A stretch of 64,000 nucleotides of DNA from Perkinsus olseni (taxonomy: Eukaryota > Perkinsozoa > Perkinsida > Perkinsidae), in the NCBI GenBank assembly GCA_013115135.1, contig JABANP010000190.1, positions 27,252-91,251 on the forward strand, written 5' to 3'. A program made the position numbers and the translations under genes. Below the pieces are notes generated by a model. It was given only the letters and a program-made list of their open reading frames with translations. It was not told the origin of the DNA and did no database searches. The first letter of the stretch is position 1; the number at the start of each line of letters is the position of its first letter. Positions 1-10,520 of the stretch are shown one piece after another.

Positions 1-24
1 ACTTGAGTTCTCTAATGATTAACA
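1..24 (+). repeat. 3' end of an LTR (132-bp LTR family A), cut by window edge
   Basis: The first 24 bases match the last 24 of the 132-bp LTRs at 12244, 25138, 52982 and 54068 with a few substitutions and end in the same TTAACA. The rest of this LTR lies upstream of the window. Confidence 0.75.
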
Positions 25-2377
25 TACACATTGTATAGAAGGATCTATGCGGCACATAGCAGCTTATTCTGGCCTCGACATCGTGAGAAGTTCCATCGTG
101 TTCAAGAGTAACGCCGAAATAAAGAGTTCCCGAGTTCCTGACGCACAAACTGCCGGCTCGGTCAGCCCGACTGACAATATCATTGTCAGTCGGTAATAAC
201 GACTGATAATAATATTGTCAGATAATAACGACTCGTTATTGTCACAATAACGCTTTGTCGACTAACCAGGTCAGACTAACTCGTGTCTGAATCAGGCAGT
301 CTGATACTTCCGCGACGGAAGCTCCGCCCCGGGAGTGGAGGGATGGAGAATAATGGGGCTGGCCGCTACACGCATCACGTCATATACCCGCTGTGCGCAG
401 CCAAACGCGGGAACCGCAGGCGTAAGGCAGTAGGGAGGGTAGTCGTAGACCCCTTGCTACCCTCACTGAGGGTCCCTTACTGCCCTCAGGTTCGTCGCGG
501 CCACCGCGCCGACTCCAAATCCCCATAGTCAGAGGTTTCACAGGATTATTCAAAGAGGCTTCTATGAAGGGAGCCATTTCACGATTCTGTAATTGGATGC
601 AAAAATGGAGTTTCACCGGCAAAACGCGTAGAAGAGTTTCACGCGAAGAACACGATGAGTTGTGTACTCATGTCACTCCGCGTGATAAGGCTGGTGTGAA
701 ACGTGTTCTACACTGAGGTCGAAACTCATTTCGAAACGCGTTATAGCGCGTCATGGCGTAAGAAACACGCGTTTGTCACTACACGTGTGAAATGAGACCA
801 TTTGGAGTCCAAATTTTGGACGCGGCATACCACGCTGAAACCAGCAACAGAGCAATAGCGAATAGTCCCCCGAGGGGGTTATTCGTTAAGCGTTAATCGG
901 AGGGGCCCCCGCAACCTCCCACGCTTGTCAAACGTTCAGTTGGGGACCGGCCAGTGGCCGGTCTACGCGAAAGGCTTCCGGACTTCGGAGAATCTCGCGA
1001 TCTCCGCTGGAGATTCTCCGGGGACTCTAGGTCCTTAGTGTTTTCTTGGCCCTACTCGACCCTCCCTTCGTGGTTGTTCGGGGGATCGCCCTCTGGGATG
1101 TTTGTCTCCTTCGTGAGAAAGGAGGCAAACATCAAAACAGACGAACACGTTTGTCAGCCTTTCTGGTGCTTCCGTCCTCTGGAATGTCCACCCCTGTTCG
1201 TCTTCGGAGAGCAGTGAAAATTCGGGTGGATGCCTTCAAGCCTCGGTGTGAGCTCTCAGAACTTAGCGCTGTGTTATAGCCTACATCATGCCGGCTACGA
1301 AGAGCACAGTGTTCACGTCGAGACTTATTAGCGTTAGCAGCGGTTCACATTTCTTCCGGGAAATCTTGAACGGCGCTTTGTTCTCCTTCACGGGAAAACA
1401 TCGCTCCTGAAGCTAAGATATCACCATCATCGTTGACTATCAACGGAAATGAAACCGCGGGGGACTAGGAGAAGGTTTTTCCGAAACCCGAATAGTGCAA
1501 TAAGCACTGAGCAGCGGAGTGCCACTTGTGAGGCATCTCAGAGCAGCCGACAGCCGTGTCAAACAGGTCGACCAGAACAGAGACGACAGCTCAGGTGCCA
1601 GAACTGTGACAGGCTGTCCCTGACCGCCACTGCGAATTGGTGGGCAAGCGAACGACAGTTCTCGACTAGAGAACTGTGACAGTTCTGACCAGGCCGAACC
1701 ATTTGTGGGTGAGCGAAATAGGTGCCCGCTTGTGGGTGAGTGGGTTTGATTCTCTCACGCATAAAATGAAAACCACAGATTGAAACGTTCCTTAATAACG
1801 AGCAATACATGAATTAGTCATCACGTCTTCCTGCTCTAAGGCTTCGACCGACTCCTTCTGCATCTTCCTCCATCCTCGCGGTCACCGTCCCAGTCGCCAG
1901 TCGTCCGACGCTTGCTCCCGCTGCTACTATATATTTTTTTTTCTTTTTTTGATAGCAAATATTCAATGGTGGGCCTAAATGAAAACCACAATTTAAAGGC
2001 TAAGTAGTTGATTTAAGACAATTCTCTACCTTGCTGGCCTGGCCAAACGGTCTGTCCCATAGCTTGTGTCGTATCCGGGTACAAGAGGTGGGCGGCGCCC
2101 ACTTGGCGCCTCCTAGGTCTTGCTTTTACGGCAAAGCTTTGACCCACGTCGAACCCTGCTGGTTCAACCCAGAACTAAAGGGGGCAGTAGTAATGCGGGA
2201 GAGAAGTAGATAAAACCCCAAAAATGAAGTAAAAGAAACCAGTGAATCAAGGTAAGTACGGAGTAAGTGATGAAGTGAGAATCTAGGCGGCTGGGAGACC
2301 CTGTCCGGCGGCGGCACAGGGCCAGCGCTTAGAGATTGCTTCCACAGTCGGAGTACACTGGAGGTACGGTTGACCAG
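25..2377. other. Intergenic DNA, no supported gene
   Basis: Only short overlapping open frames on both strands with no recognisable domain or signal peptide. Small stem-loops occur, for example perfect 10-bp arms at 986-995 and 1011-1020 and a hairpin at 1100-1130. A T-rich tract lies at about 1931-1950. Confidence 0.6.
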
Positions 2378-2680
2378 CTACATGGACACGCTGATTCGAG
2401 ATCGATTGCCTCCGGGAGCAAAACTGGTCTCAGGTTGGATTATTGCTCCATCGTGTTGCACACAGTCGAGGTGAGGCGGGAGGGACTCCCTCCGAGGGAG
2501 TGTAACGTCCGCCACTCTTCCTTCTGAGCTCACTCTTTCGAGCACGCTCTCAAGCTTGAAGGGCATCTTGTTGGTCTTGAAGTCCTGGGTCTGGGCACCA
2601 GATGCTGCAGACGCCCTTGGCAATGTGCTTAACACAACAGCGCAGAGTAAGCCGAGAGGCAGAATTGTACTTGCGTACAC
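2378..2680 (-). CDS. Possible small secreted protein (100 aa), doubtful
   Basis: The frame starts with a good signal-peptide-like segment (MYASTILPLGLLCAVVLS, then LPRASA) followed by a polar 75-residue tail with no known domain. I do not recognise it. A 22-bp scar of the type described under findings lies inside it at 2479-2500; a 14-bp gain shifts frame, so the C-terminal part is probably not original sequence. It could be the first exon of a gene or a decayed gene. The signal peptide alone is weak evidence. Confidence 0.3.
   Translation of the reverse strand: MYASTILPLGLLCAVVLSTLPRASAASGAQTQDFKTNKMPFKLESVLERVSSEGRVADVTLPRRESLPPHLDCVQHDGAIIQPETSFAPGGNRSRISVSM
2479..2500. repeat. Inverted-TSD scar, 8-mer GGAGGGAG
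   Basis: Seven bases of the 8-mer, its complete reverse complement, then bases 2-8 again; exact. It sits inside the doubtful frame 2378-2680. Confidence 0.8.
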
Positions 2681-2896
2681 CGCAACAAAATGGCTATGGT
2701 GGAATAGATCAAGATGATGACCTATAGAAACACAGCACTACGGAGTTACGCTGTACAGTGCTCACGGCAAAAAATCACAGCAATGAAGGGAAGAACATAA
2801 CAGCAAATACGAACTGTTCTGAACGAACACGACTTTACTAAGTGCAGCATATGGCGGTACCAATGGCGGAACAATATCAGGCATACAACCTGGAAA

Positions 2897-3307
2897 CTAC
2901 TTAATAGGTTTGAGTATTATTTGGGATTCATGATCAAGGTTGATGACGAAGAAGCCGCTGAAGAGATACATGTCTTGGAAGGCTTCCGGGTTCAGAGACA
3001 GACCGCAATCTTCCTTCAGAATCTTTCTATAATTCTCGAACGACTTCTTAGCGCCGAAAGTCAAAGTATAGTAATGAGGGCATCCTTCTCCGATAATTGG
3101 GAACTTTTGGTTGAAAGTAGTAATGGGACGAGATCCTGACTTCCTCTGATCTTCTGATGCCCAGCATTCAGTCGTGATCTCGTTGCTAGCAGTTGGATCG
3201 AAACCGAAGGAGATGCGGTACTTGTCGAACTCGTACCTGTAGTTGAACTGGAAAGCGCTTACAGTAGCCACTAGCAGCGGAAAGAGCAGCGTCAAGATGA
3301 TCACCAT
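2897..3307 (-). CDS. Small secreted protein, short member of the window's secreted family
   Basis: A 136-aa protein with a clear N-terminal signal peptide (MVIILTLLFPLLVATVSA, cleavage likely before FQ). The mature part keeps a reduced version of the cysteine pattern seen in the longer family members at 12887, 17414, 43504 and 45610: a Cys in ECWASE (about residue 48), a CP pair in GEGCPHYY, and KEDCGLSL near residue 103. It lacks the Y-R-C and G-P-Y segments and is about half the length of the others. It is probably exported or on the cell surface; function unknown. No intron is needed to read it. The start is the first Met and begins the hydrophobic segment directly. Confidence 0.65.
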   Translation of the reverse strand: MVIILTLLFPLLVATVSAFQFNYRYEFDKYRISFGFDPTASNEITTECWASEDQRKSGSRPITTFNQKFPIIGEGCPHYYTLTFGAKKSFENYRKILKEDCGLSLNPEAFQDMYLFSGFFVINLDHESQIILKPIK

Positions 3308-4094
3308 GCTGGGACAAAGCTAAGTCCTGAAAACGGGGTCAACCTGTCAGGTGAGCGGCCAACGTACCTCGTGTGCTAATTAATAGAAATTGCTCTCCCA
3401 GTCGTAGCACGCCCAAGGTGCGGTTGCCCAGCTATCAGCACGCGTTTAGTCGGTGGAGCCATATAGACGTCCTCCAGGAATCAGATTGGTCTCAGATAAG
3501 GTGGAATCGGAGCCCCTCGGCCGCGCTGTATTTTTGGGTACCTCAAGAGCGCACGATAGACCGCAGGTTGAGGCTTTATTTCGGCGAGGGGTTCTCGCGG
3601 AGCGCCGGACACTCGAAGATACAAGATCATAGTTGCTATCGCATATCTGCGGATAGGATTCTTGCTGGACATGGAGCAGAAGTTGCGCCGGCAGGCTCTG
3701 TCTCCTCTGTTGCACGAAGTAGGACGATGGTCATGATGCAACCAGTAGCATCCTTCTAGCTTCCCTTCAGTCAAGATGAGGGGGTATGCGCGACAGCAAG
3801 ACTACAGCTGCAGGAGTATCCTACTACTCTTGACATATGTTATTATGGCAATCGTTCAGTATGATTTATAGTACGGGGTTATTGAAGACACTCCCCCGGA
3901 GGCTCTCTGACAGAGGGTGTCCGCCCAGAGCCAGGAGCTGACTGACTAGGATTGGCCGATGTGTACCTTCGGAAACACTGCCGTAGCTTCGAGCTTGTAC
4001 GAGCGAGGTTCGAGGATTTGGCCACGGCTTGCAGCTCGCTGCTCATCTAGTAGCGTGACTCAACGTGCGCATGTGGCGGACTGTTCTGTATCGT
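3308..4094. other. Intergenic DNA, left flank of the LTR element
   Basis: No supported coding region. The last bases before 4095 do not match the bases after 10431, so no target-site duplication flanks the LTR element here. Confidence 0.5.
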
Positions 4095-4428
4095 TGTTGG
4101 TTTATCAGGCGCGGTACCCCGAGTGGCGACCAAGATATTTACAAGATTCTAGTCGAGTTGGCTAATGCGGTTGTTTAATAAGCGATGCACCCGGGTACGA
4201 TTCCGGCTTGCTGTACTTTTGTATTTGGTTGCTGTCCCATCATTGCGTATTTTATAGCTATTTATATTATCGATTACGCTATGGAGGGAGGGGGAGCCGT
4301 TGTCCTATATCGATTGATAAATAATCCTATTATCGGCCTCTGATGTCTGGTGTGGAGTCGACGAGTGATATGTCAATTGTGGGTGAGGATCACCCCTCGG
4401 TATCCCAATCCATCGGGACCAGTGAACA
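4095..4428 (+). repeat. 5' LTR (334 bp)
   Basis: Matches 10098-10431 at an offset of 6003 over its whole length, with TG at the start and CA at the end. The gag-pol start codon at 4343 lies inside it. Confidence 0.93.
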
Positions 4429-7400
4429 TGGTGCACCGTCCGGGAAAGATGGAAAGGGACCGGGGGACCTTCTCCGCAGGGCTATCGCAGCCGCGGCCCA
4501 ATCGACCACCGAGACAGGCTGGACGTGGTATAGTGATAAACTAACATGTCTACAGATAGTTGAGCACGCCATTGGCGCCAACCCGAAATCTACTGCGATA
4601 TCCCATATGCAATTCGTGGGAGCCGAAGGCAAGCCTATAGGCATTTCGCTGAAAGCTCTCTCGAAAAGCTGGGAGATTCAACAACACTGGGATGGTCCTA
4701 GGGAAGAGGGTTTGGAAAACCTTCGTTCTCGTAAGGGCTCCTGGCGTTGGACGAAGTTTCGCAGATTGTTGGATTTCTCACTTAGCGGTGTTCAGGGCAA
4801 TGCCTCACCGTTACGTCTATTAGCGTATAGTTTCTTCCTACCGCGTTCTGTAGTAGCTGAACTACGTCAGATAGTCGTAGATCACATTGTTACAGCAGAC
4901 GCAGAAGGAAAACCCACGCTCAATAGAGAAGCTGACATCTTCTCGTGGAAGGATATTCGCGAGCCAGATGATGTGAGTTCGAGCTCTACTGAGTATATCC
5001 TATCGGTCAAGAAGGCTTATGAGAAGTGGGTTAAGCAATGCTCCGAGTTCTGCAAGATAGCCGAAGACAAGATGACTCAGCTAGAGTCCTGTGAGGACTA
5101 TAGTAACCCAGTTTTACTCCTACGACGATGGTCGAGCCTATACAAGAAGGCTGGTCATGTGGAGTTTAGTAGGGTAGTTGAGGAGGAAGCCTTCCTATGT
5201 GGCAAGCTTTCAGAAACGAAAGGTTTGACCCTGGACTGGTCATTCCGTGCCTGCTTGTTCGAACTATTCCTACAGAGCTGCCCGCGAGCCCATAATCATG
5301 ACTCTGGGTTTGGCTCTTTGGTCAACGACGTTAGGAACAAGAGCACTTCTCCTCAAGACGTCCTCTCCAAGCTCCAAGCTACGGCTCTGCAGAACAAGGA
5401 GTCTTCTATTGATGATTACTTAGGGTTGGTCACTACTAAAGTGACTTCCCGAGAGAATCATCGGCCCAAGCGCCAATCTGATTATCAGAGTGCTATCCCC
5501 ATGGCCAAGCGGAGCAAGACGCAGCCAGGTTATAAGAACACGGCACGGGATACACAGAAACGGGCCAGTGAGGTCTTTCGCCTTCCGGCATCCGAGATTG
5601 CTCTAAGGAAGGAGCGAGGCCTCTGCTTCAAATGTAATCAACACGGTCACATAGCAAGCGAGTGCCCTAAGAAGACTCCTTACGCTGTTGAGAAGAACAA
5701 ACAACGTATCTCTGATGCTTCTACTAATAGTCAATCTGCCTACTTGCAGGATAGTGTAGAGTTGCCCACAAATGTTAATAGTGGTGGACGGATGGGGAAT
5801 GCGAATGAAACCGATGCTTCAGTAATGCTGACTGATAATAAAGATCAGCAGAAGCTAGCTGTGACAACAGTGATGGGCTCGACTTGTCCTTGCCCGAAGT
5901 CTGGCCAATACCTCATCCTACGCGCCGGGATAGACTCCATGGCGGGGGTGAATATGGTTAAACAAGGCATAGTTAACAAGCTTAAATGCACAGAAAGTCG
6001 GACGCAGAACCCAGTTGTCATACATGGAGTGAATAGTGTTAGCAAGCTCGATAGAGAGTGTACGATATATATATCGTTACACGATCGCCAAGCGAAGCTC
6101 TCATTCGCAATATGCAGAGACATCAGCCTTCCGAACTCAGTGGACTTGTTGATAGGCAAACCAAGCTTCGGTCTACTCGGCATCGATCTTGTCCTTCCGA
6201 GCCCAGCAGAGCAAGATGCCATCAAGAAGCCGAGCTTGAGTAGGACTAAGGAAGAGATGATTCGATACGGAGAGACATACCTAGTGGAGCTCTTACAGAA
6301 ACCGTATGCTCTCCCAGGTGCTTCCAAGTACCAGGGGACATTACAGAGGCTTGAGAAGGCTCCCGATAGTATTGATGTATCTGATCATCCGAGACAGTTA
6401 TACAAGTATGTAATAACGTGGAACGACAAAGACCTTAGAGCCCCAAAAAGCTCAGTAGGAGCGCTCGGGGGGTCGTATGATTACTCTTACCCGATCTTGA
6501 ATAGCATGACTGACAGTCAGCAACGGGAATTCCAACTAGAAGTTGATAACTTCATTAAACATAAATGGTGGGTACCCGAAACTGACGATCAGAGATTGAA
6601 TGACTCAGCAGACATAATGGGGAACGTTTGCACCTTCCCAGTGAGTCAATCCTTATTGAAATCAACAAAGGTGCGACCATGCACCGATTGTCGATCACTA
6701 AACGCAACATTGCCCCAGGCATCGTATGATGGATTTCCGATATTCGAAAGTATATCTCTAGTGAGGGCACGATGGAGTTCAGACTACACTCTTGCCTTCC
6801 TCGATTTGAGTAAAGCGTTTTATCGCCTACATTTAGGCAATAACAAAGCGCTACGTATACTATCGAATAACAAAAGATATACATGCCATAGAGTAGCATT
6901 TGGCCTAATCTTTGGGCCTGCCGCCCTCAGTGGAGCAGTTTTAACCCTGCTTAACACTAGTTTCTCGGCACTGCTAGGCCGAAAGATTGAATGCAACTCA
7001 ACACGAGACTTCATCGATTTGGTACCAGATTTATTCGTGGTACCTTATTACGATGACGTGGTAGTGTGGGGTAACGCAAGGCTGGTCCAGAGATTCACGG
7101 ACATCCTAGTGGAAATAGCTCCATTGATGGGAGCAGAGTTCCCCGAGACTAAGCAAGATTGGCTCACGAACAAAGAACAACAAGGCTCAACGCCAAATAG
7201 AGTTTATAGACACCTCGGTTGTAACTGGTCTCGGGACGAGGAGGGCAACCTGAGGATAGAATGCATTGTTCCTTCACGGAGCTCAATAATCATCCCGAAT
7301 CCGATGAGCCGCACAGACGCCTTCAGGCTGGGGGGTTACCTCTACGATCCTCTGAGGCTCCATCCATCTGCGAGGCTCTCAGCTGATGTGCTGCGCAGAT

Positions 7401-10066
7401 GGTTTGGGAAGTCTGAAGGAGGAAATAAGAGGAAGGCTTGGCAAAAGAAATGGCCCCTTACTGACTCGACATGGTCCATGGTCAGCAAATTGATGGATAA
7501 TGCATATCTCGATGGCTACGGATCATGCCAGCATAACCAGATAGGATCGCCGCGGTTCATAGTAGCCTTCTGTGACGCTTCGAACGAGGGATGGGGCTTG
7601 CTTCTCTATGCGGTGGAAGATGAATATGACCCATCATCAGATGTCTTTCCGCCTAAGGAAAAGCTTATCGAAGCACATGCCGGTGAATGGGACGATAAGA
7701 AAGTGAATTATCATGTGAACCGGAAGGAGGCTATTACGTTACATCGAACAATGAAGGCCATTACAGAATGGTTACCTAGGTTCATGTTAGACGTCAGACA
7801 ACGCCTCCAGGTATCCATTTACTGCGATAATAGCAGTGCAGTGGCTTGGGCTAATAAAGGCTCGGTCTCAATGCGTTCGTATGACAAGGTAGCCTTGCAG
7901 CGTCTATCTGAGTCAATGAGCGACATGAGAAGGGACTGCCAACTGCAATTCAGTGTCACCTTGAATGTAAAATACATCCAGGGGTTGAAGAATACAATCG
8001 CAGATCGACTAAGCCGCAGTGATATCCGAAGTCATATGTTGCCACCGTTGAAGTCGAATACCCGTAAGACTCCTACACCGAAGGAACCTGATGAAACAGT
8101 AGTTATGATAGCAACCCCTTCGGGGGAGCTCGGTCTTGTTGATACTGTAGGATTACCTCATCGTGGTGTATGGAGTAGTCATGTGATGGACCCGATGTAT
8201 GTACCTATGAGAATAGACAATGATCGTGACGAATTGCTAGATGTACTCGTAGCCTCACCGCTCGAGGGAGCTGCTGCAACTTCGGACTACGAGAGCCTTG
8301 TGGGCTTGGGGAACTGGCAGTTGTCAGATATATTGGATCATCTGAGAAGAGCTTTTAAAGATAAAGCCTTTCTCGAAAAAGAAGAAGTGACCCAAGGAGT
8401 CACCTACCTTGATTTGATGAGCTCATTACGACCCGATATATATCCCGACTGCAGACCTAGTACCAAGGCTCAGAACCTGGCTGAGGGATCATCAAAGGGT
8501 CCATTATATAGATGGAACAAAGAGCAAGAGATTTTACAGGCTATTGACCCAAGAGAGGAAAAGCCACTTTGGTGTTATGTATTAATCACACATAGGGCCC
8601 AGATGTGGGCTATATACAAAGTGCACGATCATCCTCTGGCTGGGCATAGAGGTCTACCACGAGCTGTATTCTCCATGAGGAAGCTTCAGCTCTGGTGGCC
8701 GACTCAGGTATCTGATACAAATAGATTTATAAGATCCTGTAAGATATGTCAGCTTGCGAAGTTGCATGATGTTCCAAGTACGCAACCACTAGCTTATAGA
8801 CGCTGGCAAAAGCGTTTTGAAACGATCCAGATCGATTGGATGGGACCTTTTGCCCCTACGACGCAGAACGACCCTTGCCCGCTTCTATCGCCAGACTCAC
8901 CCGTATACTATTGCATTATGATCTGTGAAGCCACTAAGGTCATGATGGCGATACCATCTCGCTCGAATGATACCCGATGTCTGATAAGTTGCTTGATGCA
9001 ATGGATAGCGGCATACGGCCCGCCGTGTACCCTGCAAATGGACAACGCGGGTGCACACCATAATGCATCAGAGCTTTACCCTTTTCTGCAATATTGGGAT
9101 ATACACCCTCGATATGGCCTCTCTAGACGACCGGAATCGCAGGGCCTTGTGGAACGAGCGATAAGGGACCTGAAAGATGGTATAAGGATGGCTAATATAC
9201 AAACAGCAGCATCTACCCTACCTTGGTGGGCTGCAGTACAAATTGCCACAGTTGTTCATAACAACTCGATGAAGTCTGGGATAGTTCCGTGCTCACCAAA
9301 TGAACTTGCACTAGGGGATGAGAATTCTCTGATACGCAACCTTGGGCGAGGGGGCGGTGAGACGCCAGAATCGATCTGGGGGACAGTCAACTCTGTTGTG
9401 AAGGACCTCTTCGAAGCAAACCAGGTAGCGGTAGCAGAGCGTGCCCTTGCAGCTGAAACCCAAGAGTTGGCCAAGTCTCAACCGAAAGCAAGATTCGTAC
9501 CTGGACAAGAAGTGAAAATGAGCCGAATTGTTAATGGCAAGAGAGAACTGAGTGGGCCTTACAAGATCCTTAGTATCAGTAATGACAACCCAATGGTATT
9601 TCAGCTTGAAGGCCATAAGTTTCCAGTACCGATAAGTCATCTTCTGCCCTTCAACATGAGTGTTGAACGAGATAGATACGACCATGCGGCGAAACCTGGC
9701 ATTGATAGACTATCAGTAAGTCTGAAAGATAAAGCTCCTTGGGGAATTCCCCTCGACGAAGCAACTAAACGCCATTGGGTGGTATACCGTGTATTAGATG
9801 AAACAGATGAGTCTCCAGAGCCAATAACGACGATCTATATTGCACAAGTCATTGCTCATAAGGCAGATCAGAAACTCCTTGTTCAAGGACTTGACAGTAC
9901 AAATAGAGGCTCGTGGAAGCTACCACCGAAAGGCCATCGATCTGATGCACAGCACCTCATTCTCTATGATGACGTGGTGGGAAGAAAGGCTTTCCTTCCC
10001 ACGGCGAAGAATCGCCTCCCAAAGATTGTTCAAGAGTGGCTCAATTCTGTAGGCGTTTCATGCTGA
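4343..10066 (+). CDS. Gag-Pol polyprotein of LTR retrotransposon (1907 aa)
   Basis: One uninterrupted frame encodes the whole replication machinery. Domains by residue: Gag-like region 1-420; CX2CX4HX4C zinc knuckle 428-441; aspartic protease near 531, where the expected D-[ST]-G reads D-S-M, followed by LLIGKPSFGLLG; reverse transcriptase with first Asp at about 821 (FLDLSKAF) and Y-Y-D-D at 902-905; RNase H with Asp 1078 and Asp 1162; integrase with H-X4-H at 1430/1435 and C-X2-C at 1466/1469, then the catalytic triad D1498, D1567, E1604; and a basic C-terminal tail. The ATG lies in the 5' LTR, so the first 28 codons recur in the 3' LTR and the frame reads through the primer binding site. 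Gag and Pol are fused with no frameshift, so stoichiometry must be set in another way. The odd protease glycine could make the copy inactive. Confidence 0.93.
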   Translation: MSGVESTSDMSIVGEDHPSVSQSIGTSEHGAPSGKDGKGPGDLLRRAIAAAAQSTTETGWTWYSDKLTCLQIVEHAIGANPKSTAISHMQFVGAEGKPIGISLKALSKSWEIQQHWDGPREEGLENLRSRKGSWRWTKFRRLLDFSLSGVQGNASPLRLLAYSFFLPRSVVAELRQIVVDHIVTADAEGKPTLNREADIFSWKDIREPDDVSSSSTEYILSVKKAYEKWVKQCSEFCKIAEDKMTQLESCEDYSNPVLLLRRWSSLYKKAGHVEFSRVVEEEAFLCGKLSETKGLTLDWSFRACLFELFLQSCPRAHNHDSGFGSLVNDVRNKSTSPQDVLSKLQATALQNKESSIDDYLGLVTTKVTSRENHRPKRQSDYQSAIPMAKRSKTQPGYKNTARDTQKRASEVFRLPASEIALRKERGLCFKCNQHGHIASECPKKTPYAVEKNKQRISDASTNSQSAYLQDSVELPTNVNSGGRMGNANETDASVMLTDNKDQQKLAVTTVMGSTCPCPKSGQYLILRAGIDSMAGVNMVKQGIVNKLKCTESRTQNPVVIHGVNSVSKLDRECTIYISLHDRQAKLSFAICRDISLPNSVDLLIGKPSFGLLGIDLVLPSPAEQDAIKKPSLSRTKEEMIRYGETYLVELLQKPYALPGASKYQGTLQRLEKAPDSIDVSDHPRQLYKYVITWNDKDLRAPKSSVGALGGSYDYSYPILNSMTDSQQREFQLEVDNFIKHKWWVPETDDQRLNDSADIMGNVCTFPVSQSLLKSTKVRPCTDCRSLNATLPQASYDGFPIFESISLVRARWSSDYTLAFLDLSKAFYRLHLGNNKALRILSNNKRYTCHRVAFGLIFGPAALSGAVLTLLNTSFSALLGRKIECNSTRDFIDLVPDLFVVPYYDDVVVWGNARLVQRFTDILVEIAPLMGAEFPETKQDWLTNKEQQGSTPNRVYRHLGCNWSRDEEGNLRIECIVPSRSSIIIPNPMSRTDAFRLGGYLYDPLRLHPSARLSADVLRRWFGKSEGGNKRKAWQKKWPLTDSTWSMVSKLMDNAYLDGYGSCQHNQIGSPRFIVAFCDASNEGWGLLLYAVEDEYDPSSDVFPPKEKLIEAHAGEWDDKKVNYHVNRKEAITLHRTMKAITEWLPRFMLDVRQRLQVSIYCDNSSAVAWANKGSVSMRSYDKVALQRLSESMSDMRRDCQLQFSVTLNVKYIQGLKNTIADRLSRSDIRSHMLPPLKSNTRKTPTPKEPDETVVMIATPSGELGLVDTVGLPHRGVWSSHVMDPMYVPMRIDNDRDELLDVLVASPLEGAAATSDYESLVGLGNWQLSDILDHLRRAFKDKAFLEKEEVTQGVTYLDLMSSLRPDIYPDCRPSTKAQNLAEGSSKGPLYRWNKEQEILQAIDPREEKPLWCYVLITHRAQMWAIYKVHDHPLAGHRGLPRAVFSMRKLQLWWPTQVSDTNRFIRSCKICQLAKLHDVPSTQPLAYRRWQKRFETIQIDWMGPFAPTTQNDPCPLLSPDSPVYYCIMICEATKVMMAIPSRSNDTRCLISCLMQWIAAYGPPCTLQMDNAGAHHNASELYPFLQYWDIHPRYGLSRRPESQGLVERAIRDLKDGIRMANIQTAASTLPWWAAVQIATVVHNNSMKSGIVPCSPNELALGDENSLIRNLGRGGGETPESIWGTVNSVVKDLFEANQVAVAERALAAETQELAKSQPKARFVPGQEVKMSRIVNGKRELSGPYKILSISNDNPMVFQLEGHKFPVPISHLLPFNMSVERDRYDHAAKPGIDRLSVSLKDKAPWGIPLDEATKRHWVVYRVLDETDESPEPITTIYIAQVIAHKADQKLLVQGLDSTNRGSWKLPPKGHRSDAQHLILYDDVVGRKAFLPTAKNRLPKIVQEWLNSVGVSC
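4429..4445 (+). other. Primer binding site of the LTR element
   Basis: Directly after the CA end of the 5' LTR the sequence begins TGGTGCACCGTCC, the usual TGG complement of a tRNA CCA end. I cannot name the tRNA. The site is also coding, within gag-pol. Confidence 0.6.
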
Positions 10067-10083
10067 CGCAAAAATCAGCGCGC

Positions 10084-10097
10084 GCCTTGGGGGGGCG
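10084..10097 (+). other. Polypurine tract
   Basis: A G-run (CCTTGGGGGGGCG) directly before the TG of the 3' LTR, 18 bases after the gag-pol stop. It is the expected position for plus-strand priming. Confidence 0.65.
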
Positions 10098-10431
10098 TGT
10101 TGGTTTATCAGGCGCGGTACCCCGAGTGGCGACCAAGATATTTACAAGATTCTAGTCGAGTTGGCTAATGCGGTTGTTTAATAAGCGATGCACCCGGGTA
10201 CGATTCCGGCTTGCTGTACTTTTGTATTTGGTTGCTGTCCCATCATTGCGTATTTTATAGCTATTTATATTATCGATTACGCTATGGAGGGAGGGGGAGC
10301 CGTTGTCCTATATCGATTGATAAATAATCCTATTATCGGCCTCTGATGTCTGGTGTTGAGTCGACGAGTGATATGTCAATTGTGGGTGAGGATCACCCCT
10401 CGGTATCCCAATCCATCGGGACCAGTGAACA
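10098..10431 (+). repeat. 3' LTR (334 bp)
   Basis: Near-identical copy of 4095-4428. It carries the first 28 codons of gag again; in this copy the frame runs past the LTR end to a stop at 10555. Confidence 0.93.
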
Positions 10432-10520
10432 CGACCAAGTAGGGACTCTCATCGGGCCGGCATCTATATTCCCAGTAGACACTCAAGTCTTCTTCATCCA
10501 AGATGAGAGTAAGTTCGTAA
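10432..10520 (-). pseudogene. Fragment of a secreted-family gene next to the 3' LTR
   Basis: Read on the minus strand, this reads LTLIL, acidic residues, VYWEYRCRPDESPYLV, matching residues of the gene at 12887-13684 (LTLISEE and YWLYRCRPDDRPYLVG). The fragment ends exactly at the LTR boundary after Leu-Val. The rest of the gene is not on the other side of the element (before 4095), so the gene was not simply split by it. Confidence 0.6.

Larger units (their letters stand above)
4095..10431 (+). mobile_element. Full-length LTR retrotransposon (6.3 kb), one gag-pol frame
   Basis: Two 334-bp LTRs (4095-4428 and 10098-10431) starting TG and ending CA differ at one visible position (GTGTGGAG versus GTGTTGAG), which suggests recent insertion. 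Between them is a single open frame with domain order Gag, protease, reverse transcriptase, RNase H, integrase; this order is used by Ty3/gypsy and BEL/Pao, not Ty1/copia. I cannot decide between those two clades by eye. A TGG-starting primer binding site follows the 5' LTR and a G-rich polypurine tract precedes the 3' LTR. The flanks share no 5-bp duplication, so the copy may come from recombination between two elements or have lost a flank. Confidence 0.93.

Noticed and set aside
1656..1690. ACAGTTCTC...GAGAACTGT hairpin as a scar
   Set aside because: The spacing (extra five bases) and the third part do not follow the 7-8-7 rule.
3373..3774. Overlapping frames on both strands
   Set aside because: No signal peptide, domain or repeat support; equal open frames on opposite strands suggest chance.
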